A DNA stretch of 37,217 bases from NCBI GenBank assembly GCA_042218715.1, contig JBDGQU010000040.1:1-37217 (forward strand). Direction: 5' to 3'. Shown here one piece after another: positions 23,768 through 33,342 of this stretch. The stretch is from JAGXLP01 sp042218715 (GTDB taxonomy: Bacteria; Bipolaricaulota; Bipolaricaulia; M55B111). A model generated the notes under the pieces. The model saw nothing but the letters and a program-made list of their open reading frames with translations, was not told where the DNA came from and did no database searches. Each line of letters starts with the position of its first letter. The first letter of the stretch is position 1. Position numbers and translations under genes: made by a program.

Positions 23768-25627
23768 TCACTTCGTAGCCTTCCCTTTATCGTAAAGGTT
23801 TTCGCTGGTTAAAACCCAGATTCTTGCCTCACTACCTTCTTTAAGATAAAACGGCTGGTAGGCAAACAACCTTTCCTTTTTCCTGCCTTCTATTCTATAA
23901 ATTATTGCCAGCCCGTTCTCGTTAAAGGCCTGCCAATACCTGGCATCATCTCTACCTTTCAGGCGCCGAGCCAGCCTTAGCGGATCCGAGCGATATTTTA
24001 TTAACCCGGATTTGAAATCCTCCTTATATTCCCGCAAAGCCTTCCTGCAGTTTCCGCTCATATCAGCTCCAAGGTCAAACCCCCACCAGGTCAACTCCTC
24101 CCTCAATATTTCGTACTCGTCTCCATCCCAATGTCTATACTGCTTATAACAAAAACTTCCGGGGGCAGGATGTAACGAACTCTGAAAGCATGTCCTTACT
24201 GGTCTCTGTCTAATGTAGGTATTAAAATCGTATCTTTCCGAGCTGTTGTAGCGATCGTAATTGGACCTGTGAAATACCTTCAACCTATCTCCCGTCCACC
24301 TCAACAGAAACCGTTTAATCGGGTTCGTAGGAGAACGTGGTCTAAATATAACCATTACCTCTTTTCCACTGGTGCTAAAGATTAAATCACTTACTTCGAC
24401 TTTTACCACTTCTTTGTGACTGCTCATCGATTCATCCGCGGGAAGATAGAAGGCGGGCTTCCAACCGTATCCGTCGTTAAAATAAATGGATAATAGGTGA
24501 CTTTTTTTAGGTATCTTGCCGGCGATGCCCGCCAGGTGGCCTCTATCGTTTAAAACGTAAGGCCTGTAAGTGACTTGATCGTATTTTGGATCCGGGATGT
24601 TGTCAATCTTGCCTTTCCCCCAAACAAGGGCAATCTCCGGCCCGTTCGGGAGAAGTTTCCGGCGCTCCAGACCCAATAGTTTATCGTAGTTTACGTATTC
24701 AAATTCTAATCCATCTGGAAGGGTTAGGTCATCGTAGGGAAATATTTCACTATCCGTGCTAAAGGTCAAGCTAGCCGATAAGAAATTCTCCGGCCAGAAC
24801 CCCCCTTTCATGCCCCACTCGAGGGGTGGGGAGACACTTCCCTTTATCACATTACCGCTACCTTTAATCTCCCCTCTAAATAAATCCATGTAGGTGAGAA
24901 CTCCACTGCCGTTGTTTTTGATCAAATTGTTTTTCAATGTGATCTGGGGTGAAGAGTAGAAATGGACACCCCGGGTGTTTCCGGAAATCCTATTTGAGTA
25001 CAAATTTACAATCCGTCCGCCTTCCGCAAATATCCCGCTACCTTTATTATTTACAAGGGCCGAATTGCTAACGGTAACTACTGAATCGTCCTTTACAAGC
25101 AACCCACCCTTTTTGTTCGAACTTGCTTTTATCTTATCCGCAACTAATTCATTTGAGCCTTTAAGGTATATTCCCCAACCGTCGTTGTTCTCTAACGAAC
25201 AATTTTTCACCGTAACCCGGTTCTTTTTACCGGCAATTAGAATCCCCGAAGCCTTGTAGATATCTTCCTTTTTCTCGCCCTTCGCCCGAGCTCCGCTTAA
25301 GGACAACTTTTCGATATTGACTTTAGTTTCCTCGGAACCGATGGAGAGGACGGGCTTACCTTTCTCGGCAGGTTTTATTATCGTCTTCCCCCGACCCGCA
25401 CCTCTTAACGTTAGCGACTTGTCAATCGATAGATTTGCTTTATATACCCCTTTACCTACAACCACGGTAGCTCCGGACCACGCCGCATCTATAGCAGGTT
25501 GGATCGTCTTGTGCTTGCAGTCTTTACAGATAGTAAATTCGTAAGCGTTGACGGAATCACCGCCATAAGGAAGTACGATCAAACACAGTATTAAGCCTAT
25601 AAGATAGGCTGTTTTGTTATTAATAAT
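23768..25627 (-). CDS. Exported right-handed parallel beta-helix protein
   Basis: After a signal peptide, this protein opens like a pectate-lyase/CASH repeat protein: KTIQPAIDAAWSGATVVVGKGVYKANLSI, then SLTLRGAGRGKTIIKP, and several rungs with NNDGWGIYLKGSN, VNNKGSGIFAEGG and SGNTRGVHFYSSP, spanning about residues 30-260. The C-terminal ~340 residues are of no family I recognise. The first ordinary start (TTG 25582) would cut the signal peptide. Extending upstream in frame gives INNKTAYLIGLILCLIVLP and a good AGGGGG site 7 bases before an ATT codon at 25627, which I take as a possible non-canonical start (619 residues). Catalytic activity on polysaccharide is not shown. It is last in the transport/methyltransferase gene run. 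Confidence 0.6.
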   Translation of the reverse strand: MINNKTAYLIGLILCLIVLPYGGDSVNAYEFTICKDCKHKTIQPAIDAAWSGATVVVGKGVYKANLSIDKSLTLRGAGRGKTIIKPAEKGKPVLSIGSEETKVNIEKLSLSGARAKGEKKEDIYKASGILIAGKKNRVTVKNCSLENNDGWGIYLKGSNELVADKIKASSNKKGGLLVKDDSVVTVSNSALVNNKGSGIFAEGGRIVNLYSNRISGNTRGVHFYSSPQITLKNNLIKNNGSGVLTYMDLFRGEIKGSGNVIKGSVSPPLEWGMKGGFWPENFLSASLTFSTDSEIFPYDDLTLPDGLEFEYVNYDKLLGLERRKLLPNGPEIALVWGKGKIDNIPDPKYDQVTYRPYVLNDRGHLAGIAGKIPKKSHLLSIYFNDGYGWKPAFYLPADESMSSHKEVVKVEVSDLIFSTSGKEVMVIFRPRSPTNPIKRFLLRWTGDRLKVFHRSNYDRYNSSERYDFNTYIRQRPVRTCFQSSLHPAPGSFCYKQYRHWDGDEYEILREELTWWGFDLGADMSGNCRKALREYKEDFKSGLIKYRSDPLRLARRLKGRDDARYWQAFNENGLAIIYRIEGRKKERLFAYQPFYLKEGSEARIWVLTSENLYDKGKATK

Positions 25628-25704
25628 ACCGAGACCCCCTTTTAGCTAGGATAACATGAAATTGACCGAAAGAGCAAGCGGATTAAACAAAGGCCAAGAC
25701 AGGG

Positions 25705-27768
25705 TTAGTTGTCCTTTGAATTTGCTACTTTGGAAGGCGTTATCCCACCGTGTTCTGCAAACCAGTCCAGAGTTCTTTCTAATCGATCCACACGATGATA
25801 GGGTTCTTCAAAGACGTGAGATTCTCCAGGATAGATAACCAATTCTGACTCAACCCCGCGTTTTTTTAGCGAGACGTATAATTGTTCAGTATTGCTTAAA
25901 CTACAACGATAATCTTCGGCTCCCTCGATAAACAAAACCGGGGTTTCCATGTTAGCAACATAGCGGATAGGAGAAATGTCTCGATAATCTTCTGGATGTT
26001 CCCAGGGTAGCCCTAGATCGTCAGTAAAGTGTATGTGCATGTCATCAGTCCCGAAAGCTGAAAAGTAATCACATTCGCTGCGTTCACTAACTGCAGCCCG
26101 AAAAAGGTCGGTCCTACCCAGAAGCCAGTTAGTTAATATTCCTCCCATACTCGCACCGCCGACAAATAACTTTTCCGGGTCAATCCATCCTTTATCCATA
26201 AGATAATTTAACGAAGCTTTAAAATCCTCTTCCTCCCTTCTTCCCCAATCCCCGCGGACGCTCATGGTAAAATCTTCCCCGTATGAAGAGGAGCCATGGT
26301 AGTTAACGTGAAGGACCACATAACCTAAGGTTGCAAACACGGCCGAGTACAAGTCAAACGAGGGGGAATCGAAAGTCATCGGCCCGCCGTGTATCCACAA
26401 AATTGCGGGTGCGGGGTCACCGCTGAAGTGTGCCGGAAGATTCACTAGAAACTCTATCTCGTCCTCATTCGCACCGCGCACGACGAATCGCTCAGTTTGG
26501 TAGGACTCCCTGTTCTCAAGCCACTCCTGGTTTAATGTAGTCATTTGTCGCGAATTTTCGATTCGGCCAGTAAGAAGATCGTCTTTATCTGCGATATAAA
26601 CGTCCCTGGGTTTCATCGGAGAGGATAGTGTAAAAGTGGATGTTTGGCTTTGGGAATCAAAGTCGAAAAGTTCTAGATGAACAAACTCTTCCCGCCCTGG
26701 AAATAATATTTCGGTCTCACCGATTGAGAACGCTGGGGAGCGGATTAAGCGCCCTTGAGCCTCTTTACCGACCACGGTATATAAATATTCACCGTTTACC
26801 GACCAATTGGGGTAGCTCGTACCCAGGCAACCGTAATCGAATCTTTCAGTAGGGGTTAACTGCTCACCTCCCTCTTTGCTTACGAGCTTTAAACGATCCA
26901 ATCGATAGGGGTTTTCTGGTTCGTTGGAACCTATGTAGGCAATATGTTCTCCTGAAGGGCTCCATCGTGGCCGCGAGGCGTCAACCTCTCCCCTGGTTAA
27001 TCTCCGTAAATTGGATCCATTGGGTTGGATTAACCACAAATCCTCCCGCTTATTGTTATCAGGATTACCGGTACGGTTGGAAATAAAAGCAATTCCGGAT
27101 CCATCAGGGTTCCACCTAGGGGAACGGTCGTCGTAATCCTCACAAGTTATCCTGGTCCTTTCCCGGGTAGTTAAATCAATGACAAATAAATGGTTTCGCA
27201 CATTGTCCAAATAGCCTCTCCCGTCATATTTATGCTGCAATCTATTCACAACTATTGGGTCTTTGGACCGTAGATATTCCCGTTGTTCAGGGGTGGGATC
27301 TCTACCAGAATATACAATCCTTTTTCCATCAGGCGACCAATGGAAAGAGGAAACTCCCTCTGAATTGTTTGTGAGCTGTCTCGGTTCATCCATTTCGTCA
27401 GTAAGATCGAGAATCCATATCTGATCCTTTTCATTGGTAGACTTCTTATCGGTTGAGTCGGATCGCCTTTCGCCTCGATCTTCCTGTCCCTTAACTGGGA
27501 TTGAATAGGGTCGGTTGGATAAGAAAGCCAGTTTTGTTTCTTGGTTGTTCCACTGGGGAGAACTATCTTCCCACTGTCCTCGGGTTAGACGCTTGATAGT
27601 AGGCGGATCGTCGGCTTCCATGCTTATGAGCCATAAATTCGTCCTTGGTTTGCTCGAGTTTTTTTCGAATTCCCGTTGACCAAAAACTACCTTATTTCCA
27701 CCCGGAGATAGTGACAGGGACTTTATAACTTTAAGATTATATAGGTCCTGGGGCCGGAACTCTTGCAT
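25705..27768 (-). CDS. S9-family (prolyl oligopeptidase-like) serine peptidase
   Basis: This 687-residue protein has an N-terminal beta-propeller of TolB/WD40-like repeats (SLSPGGNKVVFGQRE, FHWSPDGKRIVYSGRD, PRWNPDGSGIAFISNRTG, PRWSPSGEHIAYIG) and a C-terminal alpha/beta hydrolase. The nucleophile is Ser in VGGASMGGILTNWLLGRTD near residue 550. The Asp is likely in EGAEDYRCSLSN and the His in PGESHVFEEPYH near residue 655. The oxyanion region is LWIHGGPM. No signal peptide is seen, so it is probably cytoplasmic and hydrolyses short imported peptides or acyl-peptides. Its place directly downstream of dppB/dppC-type permeases fits an uptake-then-cleavage role. Confidence 0.88.
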   Translation of the reverse strand: MQEFRPQDLYNLKVIKSLSLSPGGNKVVFGQREFEKNSSKPRTNLWLISMEADDPPTIKRLTRGQWEDSSPQWNNQETKLAFLSNRPYSIPVKGQEDRGERRSDSTDKKSTNEKDQIWILDLTDEMDEPRQLTNNSEGVSSFHWSPDGKRIVYSGRDPTPEQREYLRSKDPIVVNRLQHKYDGRGYLDNVRNHLFVIDLTTRERTRITCEDYDDRSPRWNPDGSGIAFISNRTGNPDNNKREDLWLIQPNGSNLRRLTRGEVDASRPRWSPSGEHIAYIGSNEPENPYRLDRLKLVSKEGGEQLTPTERFDYGCLGTSYPNWSVNGEYLYTVVGKEAQGRLIRSPAFSIGETEILFPGREEFVHLELFDFDSQSQTSTFTLSSPMKPRDVYIADKDDLLTGRIENSRQMTTLNQEWLENRESYQTERFVVRGANEDEIEFLVNLPAHFSGDPAPAILWIHGGPMTFDSPSFDLYSAVFATLGYVVLHVNYHGSSSYGEDFTMSVRGDWGRREEEDFKASLNYLMDKGWIDPEKLFVGGASMGGILTNWLLGRTDLFRAAVSERSECDYFSAFGTDDMHIHFTDDLGLPWEHPEDYRDISPIRYVANMETPVLFIEGAEDYRCSLSNTEQLYVSLKKRGVESELVIYPGESHVFEEPYHRVDRLERTLDWFAEHGGITPSKVANSKDN

Positions 27769-27876
27769 AAACCCTCCCTTTCACCCATTTTGCCCTTCGT
27801 GAACAGGTATTACTAAAGCCTCGGGTATAGAAATAGATAACCGGGTTGAAGCAAAGGACCAGAGGCACCCCGGAAA

Positions 27877-28701
27877 CTATCCCTCAGATCTTATATAAGG
27901 ATCAAGTAAATCCCGCAGCCCGTCACCGAGAAAGTTAAACCCAAGCACTGAAAGCGAAATTGCGATTCCCGGAAAAAGTGTTACCCAGGGGGCCATAGAA
28001 ATAACATCCCTACCGTCCGACAACATGATACCCCAGCTTGGTTTTGGCGGTTGGACACCCAGACCAAGAAAACTAAGAGTAGTTTCGATGATAATCGCTC
28101 GCCCCATAGTGGTACTTACCAGGACTACTGTAACCGGAAGGATGTTGGGAAGAATCTGTCGAAATAAGATCCTAAAATTACTGCTCCCTAGAGCACGAGC
28201 TGCTTCCACGAAATCATCTTCTTTGGTAGCAAGCACCTCCCCCCGGACAACCCGGGCGTATTGGGCCCACCAACCGGCAGCAATTGCAATAATGATCGAC
28301 AGTTGGCCCGGCCTGAGAGCCACTACAAGTGCAATTGCCAGGAGAAGGGTGGGAAATGACCATGCTAAGTCTATTGAACTTTGGATCATCCTGTCCACCC
28401 ACCCACCAAAATAACCCGCCAGTAATCCAAGAATTACGCCGACAATACCGGCGACTGTTGCAGTACCAAACGCCGAAATGAGAGACGTTCGGATTCCATA
28501 AAGTACCCTGCTGAAAACATCTCTACCCAATTGATCGGTGCCAAAAAGATGCGCTTTTGATGGGGCATCCAGCATATTACTCAAATCCTGATCGGAATAA
28601 TGGTAAGGTGCGATTACGGGAGCAAATATTCCCATAATCGTAAAGGTTAATATGATGGTGACACCAATAAGAACTTGTTTGTTGGAGAACCAGGATCTCA
28701 T
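27877..28701 (-). CDS. Peptide/opine ABC transporter permease, DppC type
   Basis: This 274-residue inner-membrane permease has six hydrophobic segments, beginning QVLIGVTIILTFTIMGIFAPVIAPY. The N-terminal domain signature PSKAHLFGTDQLGRDVFSRVLYG and the ATPase-contact EAA loop EDDFVEAARALGSSNFRILFRQILPN are diagnostic of DppC/OppC proteins. A separate DppB-type partner is encoded 9 bases upstream. No DppD/DppF ATPases are present in the window, so they must be supplied elsewhere. Gene name not assigned because the substrate is unknown. Confidence 0.9.
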   Translation of the reverse strand: MRSWFSNKQVLIGVTIILTFTIMGIFAPVIAPYHYSDQDLSNMLDAPSKAHLFGTDQLGRDVFSRVLYGIRTSLISAFGTATVAGIVGVILGLLAGYFGGWVDRMIQSSIDLAWSFPTLLLAIALVVALRPGQLSIIIAIAAGWWAQYARVVRGEVLATKEDDFVEAARALGSSNFRILFRQILPNILPVTVVLVSTTMGRAIIIETTLSFLGLGVQPPKPSWGIMLSDGRDVISMAPWVTLFPGIAISLSVLGFNFLGDGLRDLLDPYIRSEG

Positions 28702-28710
28702 TATTTCAAT

Positions 28711-29637
28711 TCACTTATATCTAATCTTTGGGTTTATCAAGCCATATAGAATGTCTGCCAGTAAATTTCCAAGAATTACGGATATTGCCAGGATCAAGAT
28801 AATGGCCTGGACTACAGGATAATCTCTTCTGTATATAGAGTTAATCATTAGCCGCCCAACACCGAGCCGGTGAAAGACGACCTCGATAGTTACCGCCCCT
28901 CCGATTAGCCAGCCAATCCGTAACCCAAGTAACGATATGACGGGGATAAGGGCATTCCTAACTGCATGTTTACATACCACTAGAAGTTCTTTTAAACCTT
29001 TAGCCCTTGCTGTCGTTATGTAATCCTTATTTATTACCTCGAGCATATTTGACCTGACAACTCGAGAGGTTAACGCAGCGCCGTAAGCCCCCAACGTGAT
29101 TGCGGGGAGAACGAGATGCGCCAGGCTACCGTAGCCTGACACCGGAAGCCAACCCAGTTTAACTGAAAAAAGAAGCATAAGTAATAAACCGAGCCAAAAC
29201 GAGGGCATCGCTATCCCAAGTAGTGCCACTCCCATTACAGCGTAATCCAGGAACTGTCCACGGTGCATTGCAGCGATTATCCCTGCCGGAATAGCGATTA
29301 AATAGGACAACACCAGCGAGGCTAAGTTTAGCCTAAGAGTCGGTGGAAGCCTTTCAGCCAGCAGAACTGAAACGGGTTTCTGTAAAAAGATCGATCGACC
29401 TAAATTCCCGGATAAAAATCGTTTCATAAATTTAAAGTATTGAACATATAATGGTTTGTTTAGTCCCAACTCTTGCTTCCTCTGTTCCACTGCCTCTTCC
29501 CCTAACTTCGGACTAATAAGAACTTCTACCGGGTCACCCGGAGCCATGTGGATTAACAGAAATACTAGAATGCTAGCCGCCAGGAATATTGGTATTGCAA
29601 GAAGGATTCGACGTAATATATATTCTAAAAGTTCCAT
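28711..29637 (-). CDS. Peptide/opine ABC transporter permease, DppB type
   Basis: This 308-residue permease opens LEYILRRILLAIPIFLAASILVFLL and MAPGDPVEVL, the DppB/OppB signature. The middle contains PLYVQYFKFMKRFLSGNLGRSI, and the EAA loop is NKDYITTARAKGLKELLVVCKHAVRNALIPV. It pairs with the DppC-type permease downstream and follows MttB-1 by 62 bases. Together with the substrate-binding protein at 31240-32707 it makes a transporter lacking only ATPases. Confidence 0.9.
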   Translation of the reverse strand: MELLEYILRRILLAIPIFLAASILVFLLIHMAPGDPVEVLISPKLGEEAVEQRKQELGLNKPLYVQYFKFMKRFLSGNLGRSIFLQKPVSVLLAERLPPTLRLNLASLVLSYLIAIPAGIIAAMHRGQFLDYAVMGVALLGIAMPSFWLGLLLMLLFSVKLGWLPVSGYGSLAHLVLPAITLGAYGAALTSRVVRSNMLEVINKDYITTARAKGLKELLVVCKHAVRNALIPVISLLGLRIGWLIGGAVTIEVVFHRLGVGRLMINSIYRRDYPVVQAIILILAISVILGNLLADILYGLINPKIRYK

Positions 29638-29699
29638 GGTTTCCCCAAATTGAGAATTGCGATAACTACAGGAAGAGGTCCTGGTGTCTTTGCGAAAAG

Positions 29700-31166
29700 T
29701 TAACTGACTTCAGAGGCATAAAATTGGCGAGCTTCATCCATAATCCTATCGATTTCTTCCTTTTTGTCAGCGGGAATTGGTTCAACTTCATGGTTATCCA
29801 GAATATTTTTTGCTTTTGATTTTGCATATTCATTTACCTGTTTTTCCCCTCTTTCAGCCCACTCTTCCCAACTTCCTCTTTCACTCAAGTCGGGAAACAT
29901 AAACTCACCGTTTCTACAGTGGGAGGCCGTATGTGGGTGGGAAAGAAAACTACCTTTTGGCCCCACAGAGTCAATTACATTAGAAGCCAATTTTTCCTCT
30001 CCAATCTCAAAAGACTCTTTAATTCTGAAAATGAAAGACAAAATTTCATTGTCCAGAACCAATTGAGAGAGATCCGCGCACAATCCTGAATCAAGATCAC
30101 CAGCCCCGGTAATAAAACTAGAGCCGGAAAGAGCTGGAATAAGAGCGTTTGTCATCCTTTCATAGCCAGATTGTTGATCCATTACCTTGCTTGCGGTGCT
30201 AAAGCCGGTTGTGTTCGTGGGTATTTCGTACAATTGACCAAGTTGGGCCATAGCAGCTGACATCATTCCGATTTCCGGATTGCCCGACACTCTACTACCC
30301 GTTTCCATATTGATCGGAGCTAATCTTGTTCCAAATACAACTGGATTCTGGGGGTTTACCGTCTGTAAAACCACAAGTCCCGCCAAAAGCTCGGAATTTT
30401 GCTCCACCAGGGATCCTGCCACCGTAAAAGGTGCAGTGGCTCCACTGGTGATTGTGGGTAATAAGGTTACCGGAATGTTAAATTTCCCGGCCTCTTGAAA
30501 TGCTTCGATAATACTACGATCGAAGTAAAGTGGACTAATTGAAGAGGGGGAAATATCGAACATTGGTTTCTCCCTTAGCGTCTCTGCGTCTCCGGCTAAA
30601 ACCTGGAATATCTGGTGTAGATACCGAACATCGTGTTTGGACATCACAGCGCTACCGATGACTTTTGTGGTATGATCCAGGGAGAAATAGAGCATTTCCA
30701 GTTCCATCGATTCCTGATTTACGTTTTTAGGGCATACCATTGGTGTGTATTCGTGAACATTATCCAACGCATCCACGATTTTTGCCGAGCGTTGAATATC
30801 CTCAATGGTAGCCGGTCTCCTTTCACCGGTCTTAAAGTCTATCATGTTAGGAGGTCCACCCGTATTATGGGCGTAAGTCTTCCCTTCCTTGCCGATGGAC
30901 AAATTGTTTTTTGGATCTCGGGCGTGGAGCGTGAATTGCTCTGGAGCTTTATCAATTGCCTCCTTAATAAGCCCGGGAGGAAATTTGACTCTCCCGCTAT
31001 CTTCTACCTTAGCACCTCGGGCGGAGAGTTTATCCCTCATCTTCTCGTGTTCTACGAGCACACCTGTTTCGCCTAACACTTTCACAGTAGCTTTATGGAT
31101 CTTTTCAGCGGATGCCGGGTTTAAGAAGTTTAGCAAATTCTCATTCAATGCGGCGTCAATCTGCAT
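29700..31166 (-). CDS. MttB-superfamily methylamine methyltransferase, non-pyrrolysine (MttB-1)
   Basis: This 488-residue protein belongs to the trimethylamine methyltransferase (MttB/COG5598) superfamily. It contains TVKVLGETGVLVEHEKM, the N-terminal domain, TGGPPNMIDFKTGERRPAT near residue 105, and the conserved KVMDQQSGYERMTNALIPALSGSSFI near residue 335. The frame is uninterrupted by an amber codon, so it is a non-pyrrolysine member, the group that includes glycine-betaine MtgB of Desulfitobacterium. Such enzymes methylate a corrinoid protein. No corrinoid protein or second methyltransferase is nearby. GGGGG precedes the ATG. It lies directly after the transporter binding-protein gene, beyond an attenuator-like terminator. 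Substrate likely a quaternary amine. Confidence 0.85.
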   Translation of the reverse strand: MQIDAALNENLLNFLNPASAEKIHKATVKVLGETGVLVEHEKMRDKLSARGAKVEDSGRVKFPPGLIKEAIDKAPEQFTLHARDPKNNLSIGKEGKTYAHNTGGPPNMIDFKTGERRPATIEDIQRSAKIVDALDNVHEYTPMVCPKNVNQESMELEMLYFSLDHTTKVIGSAVMSKHDVRYLHQIFQVLAGDAETLREKPMFDISPSSISPLYFDRSIIEAFQEAGKFNIPVTLLPTITSGATAPFTVAGSLVEQNSELLAGLVVLQTVNPQNPVVFGTRLAPINMETGSRVSGNPEIGMMSAAMAQLGQLYEIPTNTTGFSTASKVMDQQSGYERMTNALIPALSGSSFITGAGDLDSGLCADLSQLVLDNEILSFIFRIKESFEIGEEKLASNVIDSVGPKGSFLSHPHTASHCRNGEFMFPDLSERGSWEEWAERGEKQVNEYAKSKAKNILDNHEVEPIPADKKEEIDRIMDEARQFYASEVS

Positions 31167-31189
31167 AATGACCCCCTTTGACCTAAGAA

Positions 31190-31223
31190 AAAAGGGGGAG
31201 GACTTCCATCGCCCTCCCCCTAT
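31190..31223 (-). terminator. Terminator/attenuator inside the transporter operon
   Basis: Read on the minus strand, AGGGGGAGG (31221-31213) pairs perfectly with CCTCCCCCT (31201-31193), followed by TTTTTT. It lies between the substrate-binding protein stop (31240) and the MttB-1 start (31166), 27 bases upstream of that start, so there is no room for another promoter. Confidence 0.8.
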
Positions 31224-31239
31224 GATTGACCGTTAAATG

Positions 31240-32707
31240 TTATTTAGACATTTCTTTTAAGTTTTTCTTATACACGTCTAATAGATAAGTATCGTTCAAA
31301 TAAGGATAGTAGTTTCCAGATCCGCCCAGTCGTGGCTGGAAGTTCTTGACGTTCTCGTCAGCAGCCACTATCCATTGTGGCCTTACCAGGGCACATATAG
31401 TAGCAACGTTTTCGTAGTGGTAATTTACCAACTTGTCGGTAGTATTAATCCAACTTTCTCTCGTCGTTGCGTGTTTATTTTTTTTCACTAACTCACGCAG
31501 CTTTTTTGAGTCGTAATTGTCTACGTTAGGATATCCTTTCGTGGAAGGATCAAACCACCAGTAATACAAATCCCTGAACCCCCAGCCATGGTAAGTTAAG
31601 TAGGCATCGTAATTTAGGGATTGAAGATCCGTGGTCAAGGTGGTTGGATCATATATCCTGAGGTCCACTTTAACTCCGATTCTCTTCCACATTGCCTGGA
31701 GCACTGNNNNNNNNNNNNNNNNNNNNNNNNNNNNNNNNNNNNNNNNNNNNNNNNNNNNNNNNNNNNNNNNNNNNNNNNNNNNNNNNNNNNNNNNNNNNNN
31801 NNNNNNCGTTCTCCACGTTGTATTCAACAGTATAAAGGTTAGTCGTGGGGATAGTGGAGACATTTATGTCTTCGTTCTTTTTTAGTTGATCAGCATACAT
31901 CGGAGGTACATCAAGCAAAGCATCTGCTTTGCCGGCTTTCAGCATTTGAATTTGGGTGGTCTTTTCGGAAACGTACTTGATGACCACGTTTTTTAAATAA
32001 GGAGGGCCTTGATGATTAATAAAAGTGGGGGCCCAGTCGTAGTCCTCGTTCCTGGTGAGCTTCATGTAGTCCCCTTTGACCCATTCGACAAACTTAAAGG
32101 GGCCGTTACCGTATGCCTCAGCCGAACCATAGTCCTTTCCGTACTTCTCAACTGCTTTAGGTGTTCTCATTCCACCTAACCATACCGGGCTAGAGAAAGA
32201 GGCATAGAGATTTGGGTTTGGGTTGGTTTGTTTCAGTTGTAAGGTATATTCGTCCAGAACGGTAATATTTTCGGCTGGAACTGTCCACAGGGGAGTGCTG
32301 TAAATATCTTTATCTTTTTTACGCTTTTTCAAAATCCATGCAAATGCTTCTGCATCTAGTTTGGTACCATCATGGAATTTAACGCCCTTTTTTATTTGAA
32401 AAGTCCACGTTTTTTCGTCAGGCGACATGCTAAAGCTTTTAAGCCAGCCCGCTCGTTCGTAATTTCCCTCAGGGGTAACCATTACTGGAGGCTCACTTAT
32501 GTACATATGATCGTACATTCCAGTGGTTACCTGTAAGGTGTCCATCGTGGTTGGTTCATCAACCGTCACTAAAGTCAACGTTCCACCATATTTTGGGCTC
32601 CTCCAGGTTTTATCCGAATTTTGGGTGTTAGCTAGAGCAACCCCGGCAGTACAAATTGAAGTCAGTAATATTACTACCAAAAATACGGCTATGCGTTTCA
32701 TTCTCAT
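31240..32707 (-). CDS. Extracellular solute-binding protein family 5 (peptide/opine type), interrupted by assembly gap
   Basis: This is the solute-binding protein of the adjacent permeases. The N-terminal signal region (MRMKRIAVFLVVILLTSICTAGVALA) has no clear lipobox, ending in an AxA-type cleavage site. Family 5 features are YGGTLTLVTVDEPTTMDTL, KTWTFQIKKGVKFHDGTKLDAEAFAWILKK and, after the gap, IGVKVDLRIYDPTTLTTDL. About 100 unknown bases sit in the middle (31707-31806), so the two parts are in different frames here and the true length is near 490-500 residues. GGAGG precedes the ATG. Substrate unknown; the neighbours suggest a methylated amine or peptide. Confidence 0.88.
31707..31806. 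other. Assembly gap (100 Ns)
   Basis: Exactly 100 unknown bases, a conventional gap size. The coding frame before and after differs, so the real gap length is not a multiple compatible with 100. The gene is not necessarily broken. Confidence 0.99.
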
Positions 32708-32844
32708 TATAGATGATACCTCCTACAAATATTGGGAGACTTAGTTCTGCAGATGGAACCAAACTCTATTGGTCGGTATTTATCCCCTCCAGAGTCACTT
32801 CAGTTGATGGTTTTAATGGATTTATTGGAATACGATTTGTCATA

Positions 32845-33114
32845 TTATCCCAGATTGGTATAAGCCTTTGCCTTTACTAAAGGAGGCCCTGTCACATCCT
32901 GCAGGCAACGAGGAATTTCTTGTTGATAGTAAAAATAGGTAGAAGAGAACATTCTTACGGTGAAATAAAAGCAAAGCTTCTCACACTCACCGGCCTCCAG
33001 CTCAACTGGTCCTTTTCGTAATTGTATACTGCCATTTCCAAGGCACAGATAAGGGATTTTAACATGGCTTTGCGAGATTTTCAAATCACCCTTTTGAGCC
33101 TCGCTCCTTTCCAA
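32845..33114 (-). CDS. Small hypothetical ORF, doubtful
   Basis: An 89-codon open frame starting TTG lies in the 635-base gap between MttB-2 and the solute-binding protein, on the same strand. It includes a Cys-containing stretch (LCLGNGSIQLRKGPVELEAGECEKLCFYFTV) and no membrane segment or known motif. A GGAAAGGAG stretch overlaps the start instead of preceding it. It could be a chance frame, a remnant or a small protein. The remainder of this gap holds a hairpin at 33184-33209 and the binding-protein leader. Confidence 0.2.
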   Translation of the reverse strand: MERSEAQKGDLKISQSHVKIPYLCLGNGSIQLRKGPVELEAGECEKLCFYFTVRMFSSTYFYYQQEIPRCLQDVTGPPLVKAKAYTNLG

Positions 33115-33183
33115 CTATCGCCAATACAAGGTTAATAACGGGGTAACTACACCCAAAAAGCGGGGTTATTTATATTGTAACGA

Positions 33184-33209
33184 TTTTTCCGCCTTTCAGG
33201 GCCGAAAAA
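33184..33209. other. AT-flanked hairpin in the MttB-2/binding-protein gap
   Basis: TTTTTCCGCC (33184-33193) pairs with GGCCGAAAAA (33200-33209), nine of ten positions. The T-run is 5' and the A-run 3' on both strands, the reverse of an intrinsic terminator, so its function is unclear. Confidence 0.3.
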
Positions 33210-33342
33210 ACCACATACAGCTAAATCCTAACGAAATGTCACTAACATTGATCGCTGGTTCAAAATTCAACTTTAGCAAAAGTTTAGCCCGGAGGTAAAA
33301 ATGTACAACAACCGTTACCAATAATAACTGAAACCGAAGAGG

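Noticed and set aside
23641..23781. 46-codon plus-strand ORF
   Set aside because: It has no ribosome site, low-complexity content, and overlaps the stem structure and the end of the beta-helix gene.
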